A stretch of DNA of 64,000 nucleotides, taken from positions 33,809,689-33,873,688 of the forward strand of contig NC_091198.1 in NCBI RefSeq assembly GCF_040958095.1, in the 5' to 3' direction. This document shows, piece after piece, positions 1 to 12,226 of the stretch. This DNA comes from Procambarus clarkii. Lineage: Eukaryota > Arthropoda > Malacostraca > Decapoda > Cambaridae. Position 1 is the stretch's first letter. Each line of letters opens with the position of its first letter. Both the position numbers and the translations under genes were made by a program. The notes under the pieces were generated by a model. That model was not told the DNA's origin and made no database searches. It worked only from the letters and a program-made list of their open reading frames with translations.

Positions 1-197
1 GTTATAGTTGTGTGAGTGTAAACTAAAGTCTTTGAAAATGTAATCAATTATTACGAAACGTGTTCAAGTGTCGCGTCAGACTAGAAATAAAAATGAATTT
101 TGGAGAACTGATTTTTCAATTACCATCGACAGTGAAAAGAAACATAAGAAATATTGAGAAAATTAGTGTTAGAATTATTAATCTTACTTTTTCGGTC
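1..197 (+). mobile_element. Penelope-like element (PLE-A) terminal pseudo-LTR fragment
   Basis: This stretch matches the 3' part of the PLE copies at 7650-7880, 32090-32290 and 37330-37520, with about ten percent divergence by eye. It carries the start of the PLE reading frame (MNFGEL...), which in PLEs lies within the repeated terminus. It runs directly into a (TA)n tract where the other copies continue to a conserved PKYTNI segment. It is a remnant without catalytic domains. Confidence 0.75.
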
Positions 198-1626
<1,429 letters not shown>

Positions 1627-1958
1627 TAAATATAAATAAATAAATATGTTTATTCAGGTAAGGTATATACATACAAGTGATGTTACATTAATGGATTGAT
1701 ATATAGATAGAGCTAGTACATACAATGCCTAAAGCCACTATTACGCAATGCGTTTCGGGCAAGAAAAACATTAATATCTAGAACTTAATACTAATTGAGC
1801 ATAAAGAATAAAAAGTGTTGAGAACAAATACAAATAAAGATAAAAAAAAAGGGGGAACATGACTGAAAAAGCAGCACAAATACAATAGGTTGACAAACAG
1901 TGTTGATTAAAAAAAAGAAAATAAAAGACATGGGTTGACAATAGAGGAGTGAGGTAGG

Positions 1959-4913
1959 TTACAGGGAATTTATTAGGTAGTGTTTAGTTTTTATCTTAAA
2001 CTGGTTGAGAGAGGTACAGTCTTTAACATGGTTGGGAAGGTCATTCCACATTCTGGGCCCCTTGATTTGTAGAGCATTTCTAGTTAGATTAAGTCGTACT
2101 CTAGGAATATCAAAACTGTATTTATTTCTGGTGTGGTGCCCATGGGTTCTGTTACAACCTTCTATGAAGCTTTTGAGATCAGGATTGGCATTATAGTTTA
2201 GCGTTTTATATATGTATAATACACATGAGAGAATGTGCAGTGACTTAATGTCTAACATATTCAGAGATTTGAGTAGGGGTACCGAGTGATGTCTGGGGCC
2301 AGAGTTGGATATTGTTCTAATAGCAGCTTTGTGTTGGGTAATTAGAGGACGTAAGTGATTTTGGGTAGTAGAACCCCAAGCACAAATACCATAGTTGAGA
2401 TATGGATAGATAAGGGAGTAATAGAGAGTCACCAGGGCAGGGCGTGGTACATAATATCTGATCTTAGAAAGAATGCCCACAGTTTTTGAAACTTTTTTTG
2501 ATATATTTAGAATGTGTCCCTGGAAATTCAGCTTGTGGTCAATGAGAATGCCAAGGAATTTGCCATCTAATTTGTTACAAATTTGGGTATTGTTTATTTT
2601 GAGATTTATTTGACTAGAGGATTTATTGCCAAACAGAATATAGAAAGTTTTGTCAATGTTAAGGGTGAGTTTGTTGGCAGTTAGCCAAAGATGGACTTTA
2701 TTTAGCTCAGTATTTACTGTGGCATTTAGAGCAAGAGGGTCAGGACTGGAGTAAATGAAGGTTGTGTCGTCAGCAAATAGAATTGGTTTGAGGTGTTGGA
2801 AGGCATTTGGAAGGTCATTAATGTAGATGAGAAAGAGGAGAGGGCCAAGTATGCTGCCCTGAGGAACACCAATGTTGATGGGTAGGGTGGGAGAAATTGT
2901 ATTATTCACAGAAACATATTGGAGCCTGTCAGTAAAGTAGGATTCGAGGTATTGTAGGGAGTGTCCTCTGACTCCATAATGATGTAATTTAAGAAGAAGG
3001 TTTTGGTGGTTGACAGTATCAAAAGCTTTACGCAGGTCCTCAAATAACCCAACAGGGAACTCTTTTTTATCAAGAGCTGTATGAATCGAGTTAAGCATAC
3101 TAATAAGTGCATCGTTAGTGCTTTTTTTGGGTCTGAAGCCATATTGGCAAGGGCTAAGTATATTGAGTTTGGCTAGATATGAGTAAAGCTGCTTATAGAT
3201 TAGTTTTTCAAAATTTTTTGACAAGTTTGGCAGGATTGATATAGGTCTGTAGTTGTTAACATCTGTAGGATCACCACATTTGTGGACAGGCGTTACTTTC
3301 GCTTTTTTTAGAATATCTGGAAAGGTTTGGAGTTCAAGTGACTTGTTGAAGAGCAAAGCAATAGCAGGGGCTAAAGATCTGGAGGCTTTTTTGTAAATTA
3401 AAGTTGGTATCTCCTCAAGGGCACCAGACTTGGTTTTAAGGGAAAGGATTATCTCATTGACGTCAGTGGAGTTAGTAGGCTTTAGGTACAGAGACTGTGG
3501 ATAGTTACCTGTAAGATAGTCCTTAATGTCAGTACTGGAAGATGGAATATCATTTGCAGTGGATGAACCAATGGAAGAGAAGAACCTATTGAACTCAATA
3601 GCAGAATCAGAGGCTGAAAGCTGACCATCGTTATTAGACAGGAGAGTCGGTTTGTTATTTAAAGATTTCTTTGATCCCAATATTTGTGAAATTGTGCTCC
3701 AAGTTTGTTTAATGTTGCTCTTTATTTGGGTAAATTTATCTTCGTAGTATTTAGTTTTGGTTCGTCTAATTATCATAGATAGCAATAATGAGTAATTCTT
3801 TGAGAATTCTTTGGAGACAATTCCTAACCTATACTTCTTCTCAAGGTCGTGTTTTTTGTTAATGGATTTAAGTATTCCCTTTGTAAGCCAAGGATTGTTA
3901 AGCCTTTTGCTTGTGACTTGTTTTGTAAGCATAGGACAGTGGGTGTTATAAAGGCTAAGAGTTGTTTGTAGAAAAGATTGCACTGCTAGGTTGATGTCCC
4001 CTATGTTACCTAACTCGGACTCCCAGTTGACATTATCAGCAGCAGTTATAAAATTGTTTATAGCAGTTTCATTGTGCAGCCTAAAGCTTAACTCCCTTGT
4101 TTCCAGAGGTGGTTTGCTAATGTTAGTTAAGAGAAATGTGGGGTAATGGTCTGTAGTGCTATCGGTGATTATACCTGAAGTAAGCGGAGAGGTTATGTTG
4201 GTCCAGATGTGATCTAGAGTCGTGGCAGTGCTATCAGTGATTCTAGTAGGTCTAGTGATTAAGGGTATGAGGAAGCAGGAATTCATACAGTTGAGGAAGC
4301 TAACAGCAGTAGGGTGTTCTGGCTCGCAGAGGTCAATATTAAAGTCCCCTGCGATAATTAGGTGGTTTTTGTTCAGTCTGTTATCAAGTATTAGATTTCT
4401 AAGGTTTGAGTTGAATTCAGACACATCAGTGTTGGGAATTCTATAGACTGCACCCACAGACAGGACAGACTCGGCACCCTTGACTCTGAAGCTGTCATAG
4501 AAGTCTCTAGTTCTAATTTCTTTTAAGCATGTTAGTTCTTGGTGGTAGTAAAGAGCAGTGCCACCACCTCTCTGAAGTTGACGACAGTTGTGAATTGCTG
4601 AGTAGTTAGGCATGTTAAAGAGTTGAGTAGTATCCTCTTTCAACCATGTTTCAGTAAGTATAATAAAAGAGAATTTGTTGCCAATAGTTTCAATCAAGGC
4701 ACTAACATCATCAAAGTGTTTACCTAGGGATCTAACGTTCAAATTGATTACAGAGATATTGTGATTATGAGTTAATACATTGTTTACATCATGTGCTGCA
4801 AAATATCTGCAATTTAGATCATTAAAGTGATTATTGTCATAGATAGTGGATAAGAGGTTAAGTTCTGGGTCTATACTTGTCTGCATAAAAAAAGCTGATT
4901 GCAGGAAAAACAA
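1959..4913 (-). CDS. LINE ORF2: apurinic-type endonuclease plus reverse transcriptase
   Basis: 984 residues, uninterrupted. The N-terminal ~250 residues hold the APE endonuclease signatures: INLNVRSL, ILTETWL, GDFNIDL and a TDHYP motif near residue 265. RT motifs follow from ~500: NNYRPISILP, CQYGFRPKKST, a DLRKAFDTV block with the first catalytic Asp, GVPQGSILGPLLF, and FADDTTF with the catalytic Asp pair. No RNase H domain is seen. Copies at 18835-20527 read LFVDLRKAF where this one has LFEDLRKAF, so one conserved hydrophobic residue is replaced by Glu. The protein would nick DNA and copy LINE RNA. Activity is plausible, not shown. Confidence 0.9.
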   Translation of the reverse strand: MFFLQSAFFMQTSIDPELNLLSTIYDNNHFNDLNCRYFAAHDVNNVLTHNHNISVINLNVRSLGKHFDDVSALIETIGNKFSFIILTETWLKEDTTQLFNMPNYSAIHNCRQLQRGGGTALYYHQELTCLKEIRTRDFYDSFRVKGAESVLSVGAVYRIPNTDVSEFNSNLRNLILDNRLNKNHLIIAGDFNIDLCEPEHPTAVSFLNCMNSCFLIPLITRPTRITDSTATTLDHIWTNITSPLTSGIITDSTTDHYPTFLLTNISKPPLETRELSFRLHNETAINNFITAADNVNWESELGNIGDINLAVQSFLQTTLSLYNTHCPMLTKQVTSKRLNNPWLTKGILKSINKKHDLEKKYRLGIVSKEFSKNYSLLLSMIIRRTKTKYYEDKFTQIKSNIKQTWSTISQILGSKKSLNNKPTLLSNNDGQLSASDSAIEFNRFFSSIGSSTANDIPSSSTDIKDYLTGNYPQSLYLKPTNSTDVNEIILSLKTKSGALEEIPTLIYKKASRSLAPAIALLFNKSLELQTFPDILKKAKVTPVHKCGDPTDVNNYRPISILPNLSKNFEKLIYKQLYSYLAKLNILSPCQYGFRPKKSTNDALISMLNSIHTALDKKEFPVGLFEDLRKAFDTVNHQNLLLKLHHYGVRGHSLQYLESYFTDRLQYVSVNNTISPTLPINIGVPQGSILGPLLFLIYINDLPNAFQHLKPILFADDTTFIYSSPDPLALNATVNTELNKVHLWLTANKLTLNIDKTFYILFGNKSSSQINLKINNTQICNKLDGKFLGILIDHKLNFQGHILNISKKVSKTVGILSKIRYYVPRPALVTLYYSLIYPYLNYGICAWGSTTQNHLRPLITQHKAAIRTISNSGPRHHSVPLLKSLNMLDIKSLHILSCVLYIYKTLNYNANPDLKSFIEGCNRTHGHHTRNKYSFDIPRVRLNLTRNALQIKGPRMWNDLPNHVKDCTSLNQFKIKTKHYLINSL

Positions 4914-5568
4914 GGAAAGAAAGGCAAATTACAAGGTAGAAATAAGCTATAAAATAGGGAAAAATATATACACAATACTGTACAAAACAAACACAAAATG
5001 AAAAAAAAAAAAAAAGTTAGCTTACAAGGGGCTTAGGGGTACAATGGAGTAAGGGAGTATGGCTAGGCTAGGCAACCTAGGTAATAAAAGAGATTAAAGA
5101 AAAAACATATAAACATGGACTATACAAAACACAAGATATAGAAATACAAAACAAAAAAATATAAGCAAGACTAAGCAATACAAAAAACAAATTGAGCAAA
5201 AATGAAAAAAATGAGGTAGATTGCTTACGAGTACTCTCAGGTACACTGTAAGTAACAATTTGCAATTTGAGATGCAGGCAAAGCCAGGGGTACAATGGAG
5301 TAAGGGAGCATGGCGAGGCTAGGCAACCTAGGTAATAAATGAAATCAAAGAAAAGTTGAATAATAAACATAGGCAAATTTAAGCTAATGATTATTAACTA
5401 TAGATAGTTCAGTTATGACTGTATAATTAAAAAGACCTGAAGAACTACTTAATGCACTCAATTAAATAATTTCGGTAAATGACTAGGTAAGAGTAAGTTA
5501 AAAATTAAGTCAGAAAATGAACCAAGGAGACTTAGGATACCTAGCCCCACTAGATGACAGGGGGTTAA
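4914..5568 (-). repeat. LINE inter-ORF region with an internal ~250-bp-spaced duplication
   Basis: No convincing coding frame between ORF1 and ORF2. A ~65-bp segment (ggggtacaatggagtaaggg...) at about 5035-5100 recurs at about 5286-5350, so the spacer has been partly duplicated. Confidence 0.6.
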
Positions 5569-6627
5569 TTAAGTTAATTCACTGGGAGTGATAAGGTGAG
5601 ACAAACCACATAGGGAGAGGAAAGTGTTGAGGTTTTCTTCTTTAGTAATTGTAAACATTTTGCCCTCTGCGGTTTTTCTCACCTTTATCAGTCCATCTCT
5701 AACGAAGCACTGATGAATCGCATCTGGGTTTTGTTGACGGATTTGACGCAGGCGGTAGAGGAGTTGCTGTCTGTTCCTGGTCAAGCACTCGTTGATGTAT
5801 AATCCCTTCCGTTGGGATGCAGCTGTCCGGACTAGATGGGATTTCGTGAACTGGGAAGACAGCTTTAGGCGAATTTTCCGTTAGTTTTGACCTGATGGAT
5901 TCTTTTTGCCTACTCTGTAGGCAGCAATAACGTCAGTTTTGTTTAGACTGAGCTGTAATTTGTTTCTTAAGAGATCCTGAGCTATTTCGACACAATTTTC
6001 ACCTTCATGTTCCACAGGTATATCTTGGGACGACACGATAACAGAGTCTAGCAGCTTTTGCTGGTCTTGTTCCTCCTGGGAGACGGAACGTTGGGCTGAA
6101 AATGTACTGATACATGCAGTCATTTTGCTGAGAGCTTCCTCCTGTTTTTTTATGGCTTCATCAGTTTTCAGAAGGTTGTTTTCCTCACGGAGATCATTCA
6201 AATCATGCTGTAGTTGGTCTTGGCTAGCCTTGCAGTTTCTAATATCCTCGCGGAGGAGGGTTATTTCTTGTTGTTGTTGTTGGAGATTAGCGCGGTTCGC
6301 TAGATTCTCATTGAGAAGACTCAAGATGATAGTATTTTGTGACTCGAGGACTAGGCACAACTTTTTGAACCACTGATTCTCGGTCCAGTTAGTGAATTCC
6401 GGTGAGGGACCGGAAGCTCGCTTGAGTTGCTTATACTGGGATGCTAGCATGTTCATAGGAGAGGGTTGAGAGGACTCTGCTCCCTTGCTCAATGGGGTGG
6501 AGGGGAGGGCAGCCCCGCCACCCCGGACCCCAGAGCTTCCAGACAGAGAAACACGGATATTGTTAGAGTTGGCCGGGATGGATGCCTTGTTAAGGGGTAT
6601 GTTGCCCTTATTTCCCTGCACAGTCAC
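5569..6627 (-). pseudogene. LINE ORF1 protein (coiled coil plus C-terminal RNA-binding-like domain), one premature stop
   Basis: One frame of 353 codons from ATG at 6627 to the stop at 5569, broken only by TAA at codon 249 (after ...KKNPSGQN). The N-terminal third is Ser/Pro/Gly-rich. Residues ~105-185 look like a coiled coil (NLQQQQQEITLLREDI..., DLREENNLLK). The part after the stop ends with KGLYINECLTRNRQQLL, typical of the C-terminal nucleic-acid-binding module of Jockey/CR1 ORF1 proteins. ORF1p normally packages the element RNA. The single stop suggests recent inactivation or a sequencing error. Confidence 0.8.
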
Positions 6628-6950
6628 ATTTTTAGGAGATGTGATTGGTTAGAATGGACTGGGGGGTATATGTTGTGAAGAAACTTGCGTCAGGCAGCGC
6701 GGTGGCGGCAGCATGCACTGGTACTCACAGCCGTAGAGGATTGTTTTGAAACTTACTTGAGATGGAATGAGTTGATTTTGGTCGGTTACTTTGGTTTTGC
6801 TATAACATGCTTGGACTCCATGTACTTAGCTGCCTGTGGGTGGCGGTCTACATCATTTGGCGTAAGTTTAAGGGCTGATATACAGCTTAGAGTGAGGAGC
6901 GTAGCGTGCACATATACTACGCAGCGAGCGTCAAGGCGGCCTTGGTATAA
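6628..6950 (-). other. LINE 5' region
   Basis: 323 bp upstream of ORF1, ending at the junction with the interrupted PLE. An internal promoter would be expected here from LINE biology; I see no clear core motif. The short plus-strand frames are not supported. Confidence 0.5.
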
Positions 6951-7042
6951 AAGGTATAGACGACGTTGGTCTCTTTTAAAGCATTCTGCTTTGTGTCTGG
7001 AGAGTTTCTCATGAGCAGGCTGGCCGTTTTTCTGGTATTTAT

Positions 7043-7477
7043 ATGATTTACTATAAAACCAGAAAAACGGCCAGCCTACTCATGAGAAACTCTCCAGACA
7101 CAAAGCAGAACGCTTTAAAAGAGACCAACGTCGTCTATACCTTCAAATGCCCACTTGGGGACTGTAAGCTCCAAAAAACCCAGTATATAGGCAAGACAAC
7201 AACATCTCTTTCTAGGCGTTTAACGATGCATAAACAACAGGGCTCCATTAAGGAACATATAATCTCTTCCCACAACCAAATCATCGCCAGAGAAATCCTA
7301 GTAAACAACACAGAAATCATCGATAGATACAGCGATAGCAGGCGACTTGACGTTTGCGAGGCACTACACATTAAGAAGTCAACACCAGCAATCAACAGCC
7401 AATTAATGCACAACTATATTCTACCCACCTCACGACTCCGCTCCAATATAGAAGCATCAAGAAATATGGACCAATAG
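7043..7477 (+). CDS. PLE-A GIY-YIG endonuclease domain, 5'-truncated
   Basis: Open frame of 144 residues with no RT domain upstream. It contains a Cys-containing segment (FKCPLGDCK), then TQYIGKTTTSLSRRL and conserved SSHNQ and SDSRRLDVCEA blocks, ending at ...RNMDQ. PLE proteins carry RT followed by GIY-YIG; only the endonuclease part survives because the copy is 5'-truncated at the palindrome centre. The apparent start near 7043 is not a native start. Confidence 0.8.
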   Translation: MIYYKTRKTASLLMRNSPDTKQNALKETNVVYTFKCPLGDCKLQKTQYIGKTTTSLSRRLTMHKQQGSIKEHIISSHNQIIAREILVNNTEIIDRYSDSRRLDVCEALHIKKSTPAINSQLMHNYILPTSRLRSNIEASRNMDQ

Positions 7478-7515
7478 GCTTTCTACAATCACTTCCATTT
7501 CAATACCCATTGTTT

Positions 7516-7611
7516 CGTGTTCTGTCTTGTGTTGATGAAATTAATACCCTATTAATGCCACCTCTTGTTCTGTCTTGTGTTGATGAAATTAATACCCTAT
7601 TAATGTCACCT
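7516..7611 (+). repeat. 48-bp tandem repeat in the PLE-A 3' UTR (2 copies)
   Basis: Two adjacent copies of a unit containing tgttgatgaaattaatac and ccctattaatg. About 2.5-3 copies occur in the homologous regions at 31890-32010 and 37138-37260, and two at 1150-1260 on the minus strand, so copy number varies between elements. Confidence 0.85.
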
Positions 7612-7908
7612 CACCCCATCCACCTCACTCAAATGTAGATATAAACAAAATCGGAGATGCGTAAGTTCTATTCAGTTGTGTATTTGTAAACTAAAGTCTT
7701 TGAAAATGTAATAAGTTTTACGAAACGCGCTCGTGTCGTGTCAGACTAGAAATAAAAATGAATTTTGGAGAATTGATTTTTGAATTACCTCCAACAGTGA
7801 AAAGAAATGTACGAAAGATTGAGAAAATTCGTGTTAGAATTATTAATCTTACTTTTTCGGTCATATTTAATAATATATGTCTACAGGAAAGACTGCTACC
7901 AAAATATA

Positions 7909-7912
<4 letters not shown>

Positions 7913-7998
<86 letters not shown>
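7913..7998. repeat. (TA)n microsatellite
   Basis: TA tract after the PLE terminus, continuing into the second palindromic element at 7999. Confidence 0.96.
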
Positions 7999-9285
<1,287 letters not shown>

Positions 9286-9806
9286 CCACCCCTCATCCCC
9301 CCTCTCCCCTTATCATCAACCATTGTTCTGTGCAAACCCTTTTAGTATTATTTCTGTTAATATGTGTAAGCTAAATCGTAACGTGATCAACATGGCGACA
9401 GCAATAAACGAGGGAAAAGTAAACACATTATATATAAATTTATTTCTTTATTAAACACTTAAGCGATTTACAACGATAATAAAAATAATAATAATAAGAC
9501 TTCTTCTTGGTGGTTTAGCTAGCAGACAGATGGGGAAAGGCTTTCATTCAGTCCATCGAACCTTCTCGACACGCTAGTCAACCAGCCAATCTGTAGAACG
9601 GGTTTAGGTAGTAGACAGACCGATTGGGAGTCATTCATCCACTCCAACGAACCTTCCCGACACGCTAGTCAATCAGTCAATCTGTAGAAAGGGGAAAAGG
9701 TTATAAGTTTTGTTGTTGTTGTTGTCAATGTTGTAAACATAAATACAGACATTATTATGTTCGTCATTCAATCCTAACATAAAGTATTACTCACCGCACT
9801 ATCATC
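9286..9806. other. Polinton non-coding region between left TIR and protease gene
   Basis: No gene seen. It includes an (ATA)n run near 9478-9500 and two ~95-bp imperfect tandem copies of a unit containing gacacgctagtcaa (about 9515-9600 and 9607-9690). The repeats lie downstream of the last minus-strand gene, where 3' ends of its transcripts would fall. Confidence 0.6.
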
Positions 9807-10385
9807 CTAGCCAACTTCGTCACACAGCGTTTCACACTCAGCATCACTACCGTTTAAGCAGAATGTTTGCTTACACACAGGCATTTTCATCTGAGCATAA
9901 TTGAATTTCAACACTTTTTCATCATTCTTGCGAAATTGACCATATTTAAATGCTTCATCAAAGTGAAGCAGGGCGGCCTCTAAGCCTAGTCTGCAAAAAT
10001 GATATGCAAAATAAACGGCGTAATTCCCACAGAAGTAACTATTCAAGGATTGAATCCTTTTCTTCATAATATATAGGGTATAGTCTTGGAAGTAAGACAT
10101 AAACTCTTCGAAATATCTTGAATAAGATCCTATTGCAGGATTGGCATAGCTGTCTAGTATAACTATCTCGCTTCTACCTTCATCCTTATTTACATAGAAT
10201 GTTATCCAATGCCCTATTTTATTACGAGAACCAGACTCCAGAGTGTTGATTATGAACACTGCGGGTCTTTTTTTATGTATTTTTGCCAGTATTTTCCGTA
10301 CATCATCAGCTAGGAAACATCCTAGATAGTCTACCTTATCACCTAAATTACTTCTGATAGCCTCATTTATTTCCAAACAATTCAT
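9807..10385 (-). CDS. PRO: Adenain-like cysteine protease (Polinton PRO)
   Basis: 192 residues, complete from ATG. The C5-family catalytic set is visible: His in GHWITFYV (~residue 58), Asp in ILDSYAN (~77), Gln in IQSLNS and Cys in YFCGNYA seven residues later. The Gln-Cys spacing equals that in adenovirus protease. The family cleaves capsid and core precursors during virion maturation. The start lies 9 bp after the capsid gene's stop, suggesting one transcription unit. Intact and likely translatable. Confidence 0.88.
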   Translation of the reverse strand: MNCLEINEAIRSNLGDKVDYLGCFLADDVRKILAKIHKKRPAVFIINTLESGSRNKIGHWITFYVNKDEGRSEIVILDSYANPAIGSYSRYFEEFMSYFQDYTLYIMKKRIQSLNSYFCGNYAVYFAYHFCRLGLEAALLHFDEAFKYGQFRKNDEKVLKFNYAQMKMPVCKQTFCLNGSDAECETLCDEVG

Positions 10386-10394
10386 ATTAGTATT

Positions 10395-11735
10395 TTATCC
10401 TCGCGTATCGCAAATAACGCGACGATCCGCGTTAATGCTGATCACACCTGTTGTAGACCCATAAACTAGAATGACTTTATTTCTAGCCACACCGTGTTTA
10501 AATTCCAAAGCGATCCGCAGATTACCACTTTTTTCAATTGGGATGGTGTCATCTATATCCTCGGGTTGTAAATTAAAGGCCAGTATGGTTCCACCATTCA
10601 CATATGTGTCATAAGATAATATATTGTCTTTATCGAAGCCTAAGGCTTGTAATGCGGTGTAATACAACTTGGCGCAGTTATGAGGGAAGTCGCACCCAAT
10701 ATTGACAATATTAGTGCTATTCTGCGATATTAATACTTTACTAAGCTCGCAGTTTTCCAAATAAAGCGGGTTGCGATTATATGCACCAGACACCGCCTCC
10801 ATATCAAGGATGATCATATATAAATGTTCTGGTATAACAGTCCCCCACGGCTGGTCCATTGTTATAGAGCGCTGACTTGTGCCCAATATATACGTTTTGT
10901 ATAAAGTTTTATTAAAAGTATACGTAATAGGAGAGTTGTTCTGCACCATGGCCTTATTAATGGCTACTAATCCTTCAGGGTATGGCAATACCCGATCCAC
11001 CTATAGACGTGTAACTTGATATTGTATTTAAAATTAGCGTGTTCATTATCGCTGAGTATAATTAAGCCACTTATCAGGTTGAAGTTCGAGCCGCACCCTG
11101 ATGTCCACATTATCCAAAACGTATTCACTAACGGATGTGACATCCAGCATTAGTTTAAAACAAGTATTCACGCCACTCGTTTTCATATCAGTCATCCGCT
11201 GCTTCTCACCAGCCGAGGCGTTAGTGAAATGACCAGCTTCAATTTTACCAGGATCGACTCGGTTAAAAAATTGTGACAGTTTATCATAGCGGTTAGCCTT
11301 ACACCCAGAAATCGTAGATAATAACTTTACGTATGACCAGAATGAGAATAATGAGCTGGTTTCAACTACTGTTTCGTTTAAATACACAGTAGCTGATTTG
11401 AATAGAGTTTGCGATAATCCATTCACCAACGATACGTTTTTAGCGTCTCCTAAAGGCGTTATTCCATCTTCTTCGGTTAGATCAATAGACAACTCCAAAG
11501 CTATAGATGATAAATCCACCAGTTGGCCATTCACTCCCTTGATGATGAATTCCAGATAGGTGTCTGTAAACTTATTATTGACCCCAGAATTCACAGGTAA
11601 TACATCCACCGTTTGTCTGCTGGCAATTGTTGATTCTACCAATCGAGGGGAAAATACTTTAGGAAAGGCTTCACTAACAGCAGCTGTATAATGTTCTAAT
11701 GGCACCTGGAGGCCCAGAGCGTTATATCCGGCCAT
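10395..11735 (-). pseudogene. MCP: Double jelly-roll major capsid protein, interrupted
   Basis: N-terminal half 11735-11046 (229 codons) and C-terminal half 11000-10395 (201 codons) are in the same frame but separated by 48 nt holding five stop codons (TAA, TGA, TAA, TAA, TAG). The combined size (~440 residues) fits the short MCP of adintovirus-type Polintons. The first half starts MAGYNALGLQ; the second ends with the strand-rich INADRRVICDTRG. It would form the pseudo-hexameric capsomer. The halves are well conserved, so the break is probably recent; a 48-nt intron is unlikely because no usable donor keeps the frame. Confidence 0.82.
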
Positions 11736-11773
11736 GTTCGCGCTTTAGACAACACCAACCGAGTGAGAAGAAG

Positions 11774-12178
11774 TTATGACAACACATCATTATATTTCGC
11801 TTTAGTAAAACGTTTGATGTTTACTAATTTTTTTGTTTGTTTATTCTTTTTCTGCACTCTTCCGCCTATCATTTGCTTCCCCACTCCTTTCAATGTTTCA
11901 ATTCCGCGTTTCTTAAGAGATTGTTTGAAAGTTTGTTTGTCATTATTAATGTCGTCTAGTACGTTCTGCCCCAAGCTAAGCGCAGCCGGGGCCAGAGTCC
12001 TCATGATAAAGGGCGCTGCTCGACGCGCTATCCCGCTTAAAAAGGAAAATATTCCTCCTCCTCGCGTATAACGTCTACTGCTGTTGAAAATCCGTATATC
12101 ATCAGTCCCACCACCTCTAGGAGGGGTTAACAGAATGTATAATTCCTCAACAGAGGGGGGAATAAAGTGGACACGCAT
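11774..12178 (-). CDS. pX/pVI-like basic virion protein with amphipathic segment
   Basis: 134 residues. It has a Gly/Arg-rich middle (RRYTRGGGIF) followed by a hydrophobic, probably helical segment (FLSGIARRAAPFIMRTLAP, residues ~46-64), then a Lys-rich C terminus. Comparable adenovirus and adintovirus proteins bind DNA or disrupt membranes during entry. It lies between the penton and major capsid genes, as expected for a virion component. Assignment rests on composition and position, not on a diagnostic motif. Confidence 0.6.
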   Translation of the reverse strand: MRVHFIPPSVEELYILLTPPRGGGTDDIRIFNSSRRYTRGGGIFSFLSGIARRAAPFIMRTLAPAALSLGQNVLDDINNDKQTFKQSLKKRGIETLKGVGKQMIGGRVQKKNKQTKKLVNIKRFTKAKYNDVLS

Positions 12179-12226
12179 TTCTCCGCTTGTTTCAGACGAA
12201 TGAGGAGTGGTTGGAGAGCGTTGGTG

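Larger units (their letters stand above)
1627..6950 (-). mobile_element. Near full-length CR1/Jockey-superfamily LINE (APE-type non-LTR retrotransposon)
   Basis: A 5.3-kb element on the minus strand with 5' region (6628-6950), ORF1 (5569-6627), ORF2 (1959-4913), a 3' UTR and a (TAAA/TTTA)n tail at 1627-1650. It splits a PLE copy (flanks 1626 and 6951). Fragments of the same family are at 17598-20893, 54179-54849, 60508-60640 and 61325-61605. The 3' UTR carries the family tag cccgaaacgc...gcgtaatagtggct. ORF2 is uninterrupted; ORF1 has one in-frame stop. Confidence 0.88.
6951..7912. mobile_element. Head-to-head PLE-A pair: minus-strand piece (6951-7040) and plus-strand copy (7048-7912)
   Basis: About 90 bp on the minus strand continues the copy cut at 1626. 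The same sequence is then repeated on the plus strand with a ~10-bp spacer, forming a palindrome centred near 7042. The plus copy runs through the GIY-YIG domain, a 3' UTR with a 48-bp tandem repeat, and a pseudo-LTR carrying the ORF start (MNFGEL... to ...PKYTNI), then enters (TA)n. Such inverted 5'-truncated copies are characteristic of PLE insertions. Confidence 0.85.

Noticed and set aside
11030..11110. An intron joining the two capsid gene halves
   Set aside because: The candidate donor (gataa|gtggct) joined to the acceptor before 11000 shifts the frame and meets a stop within a dozen codons.
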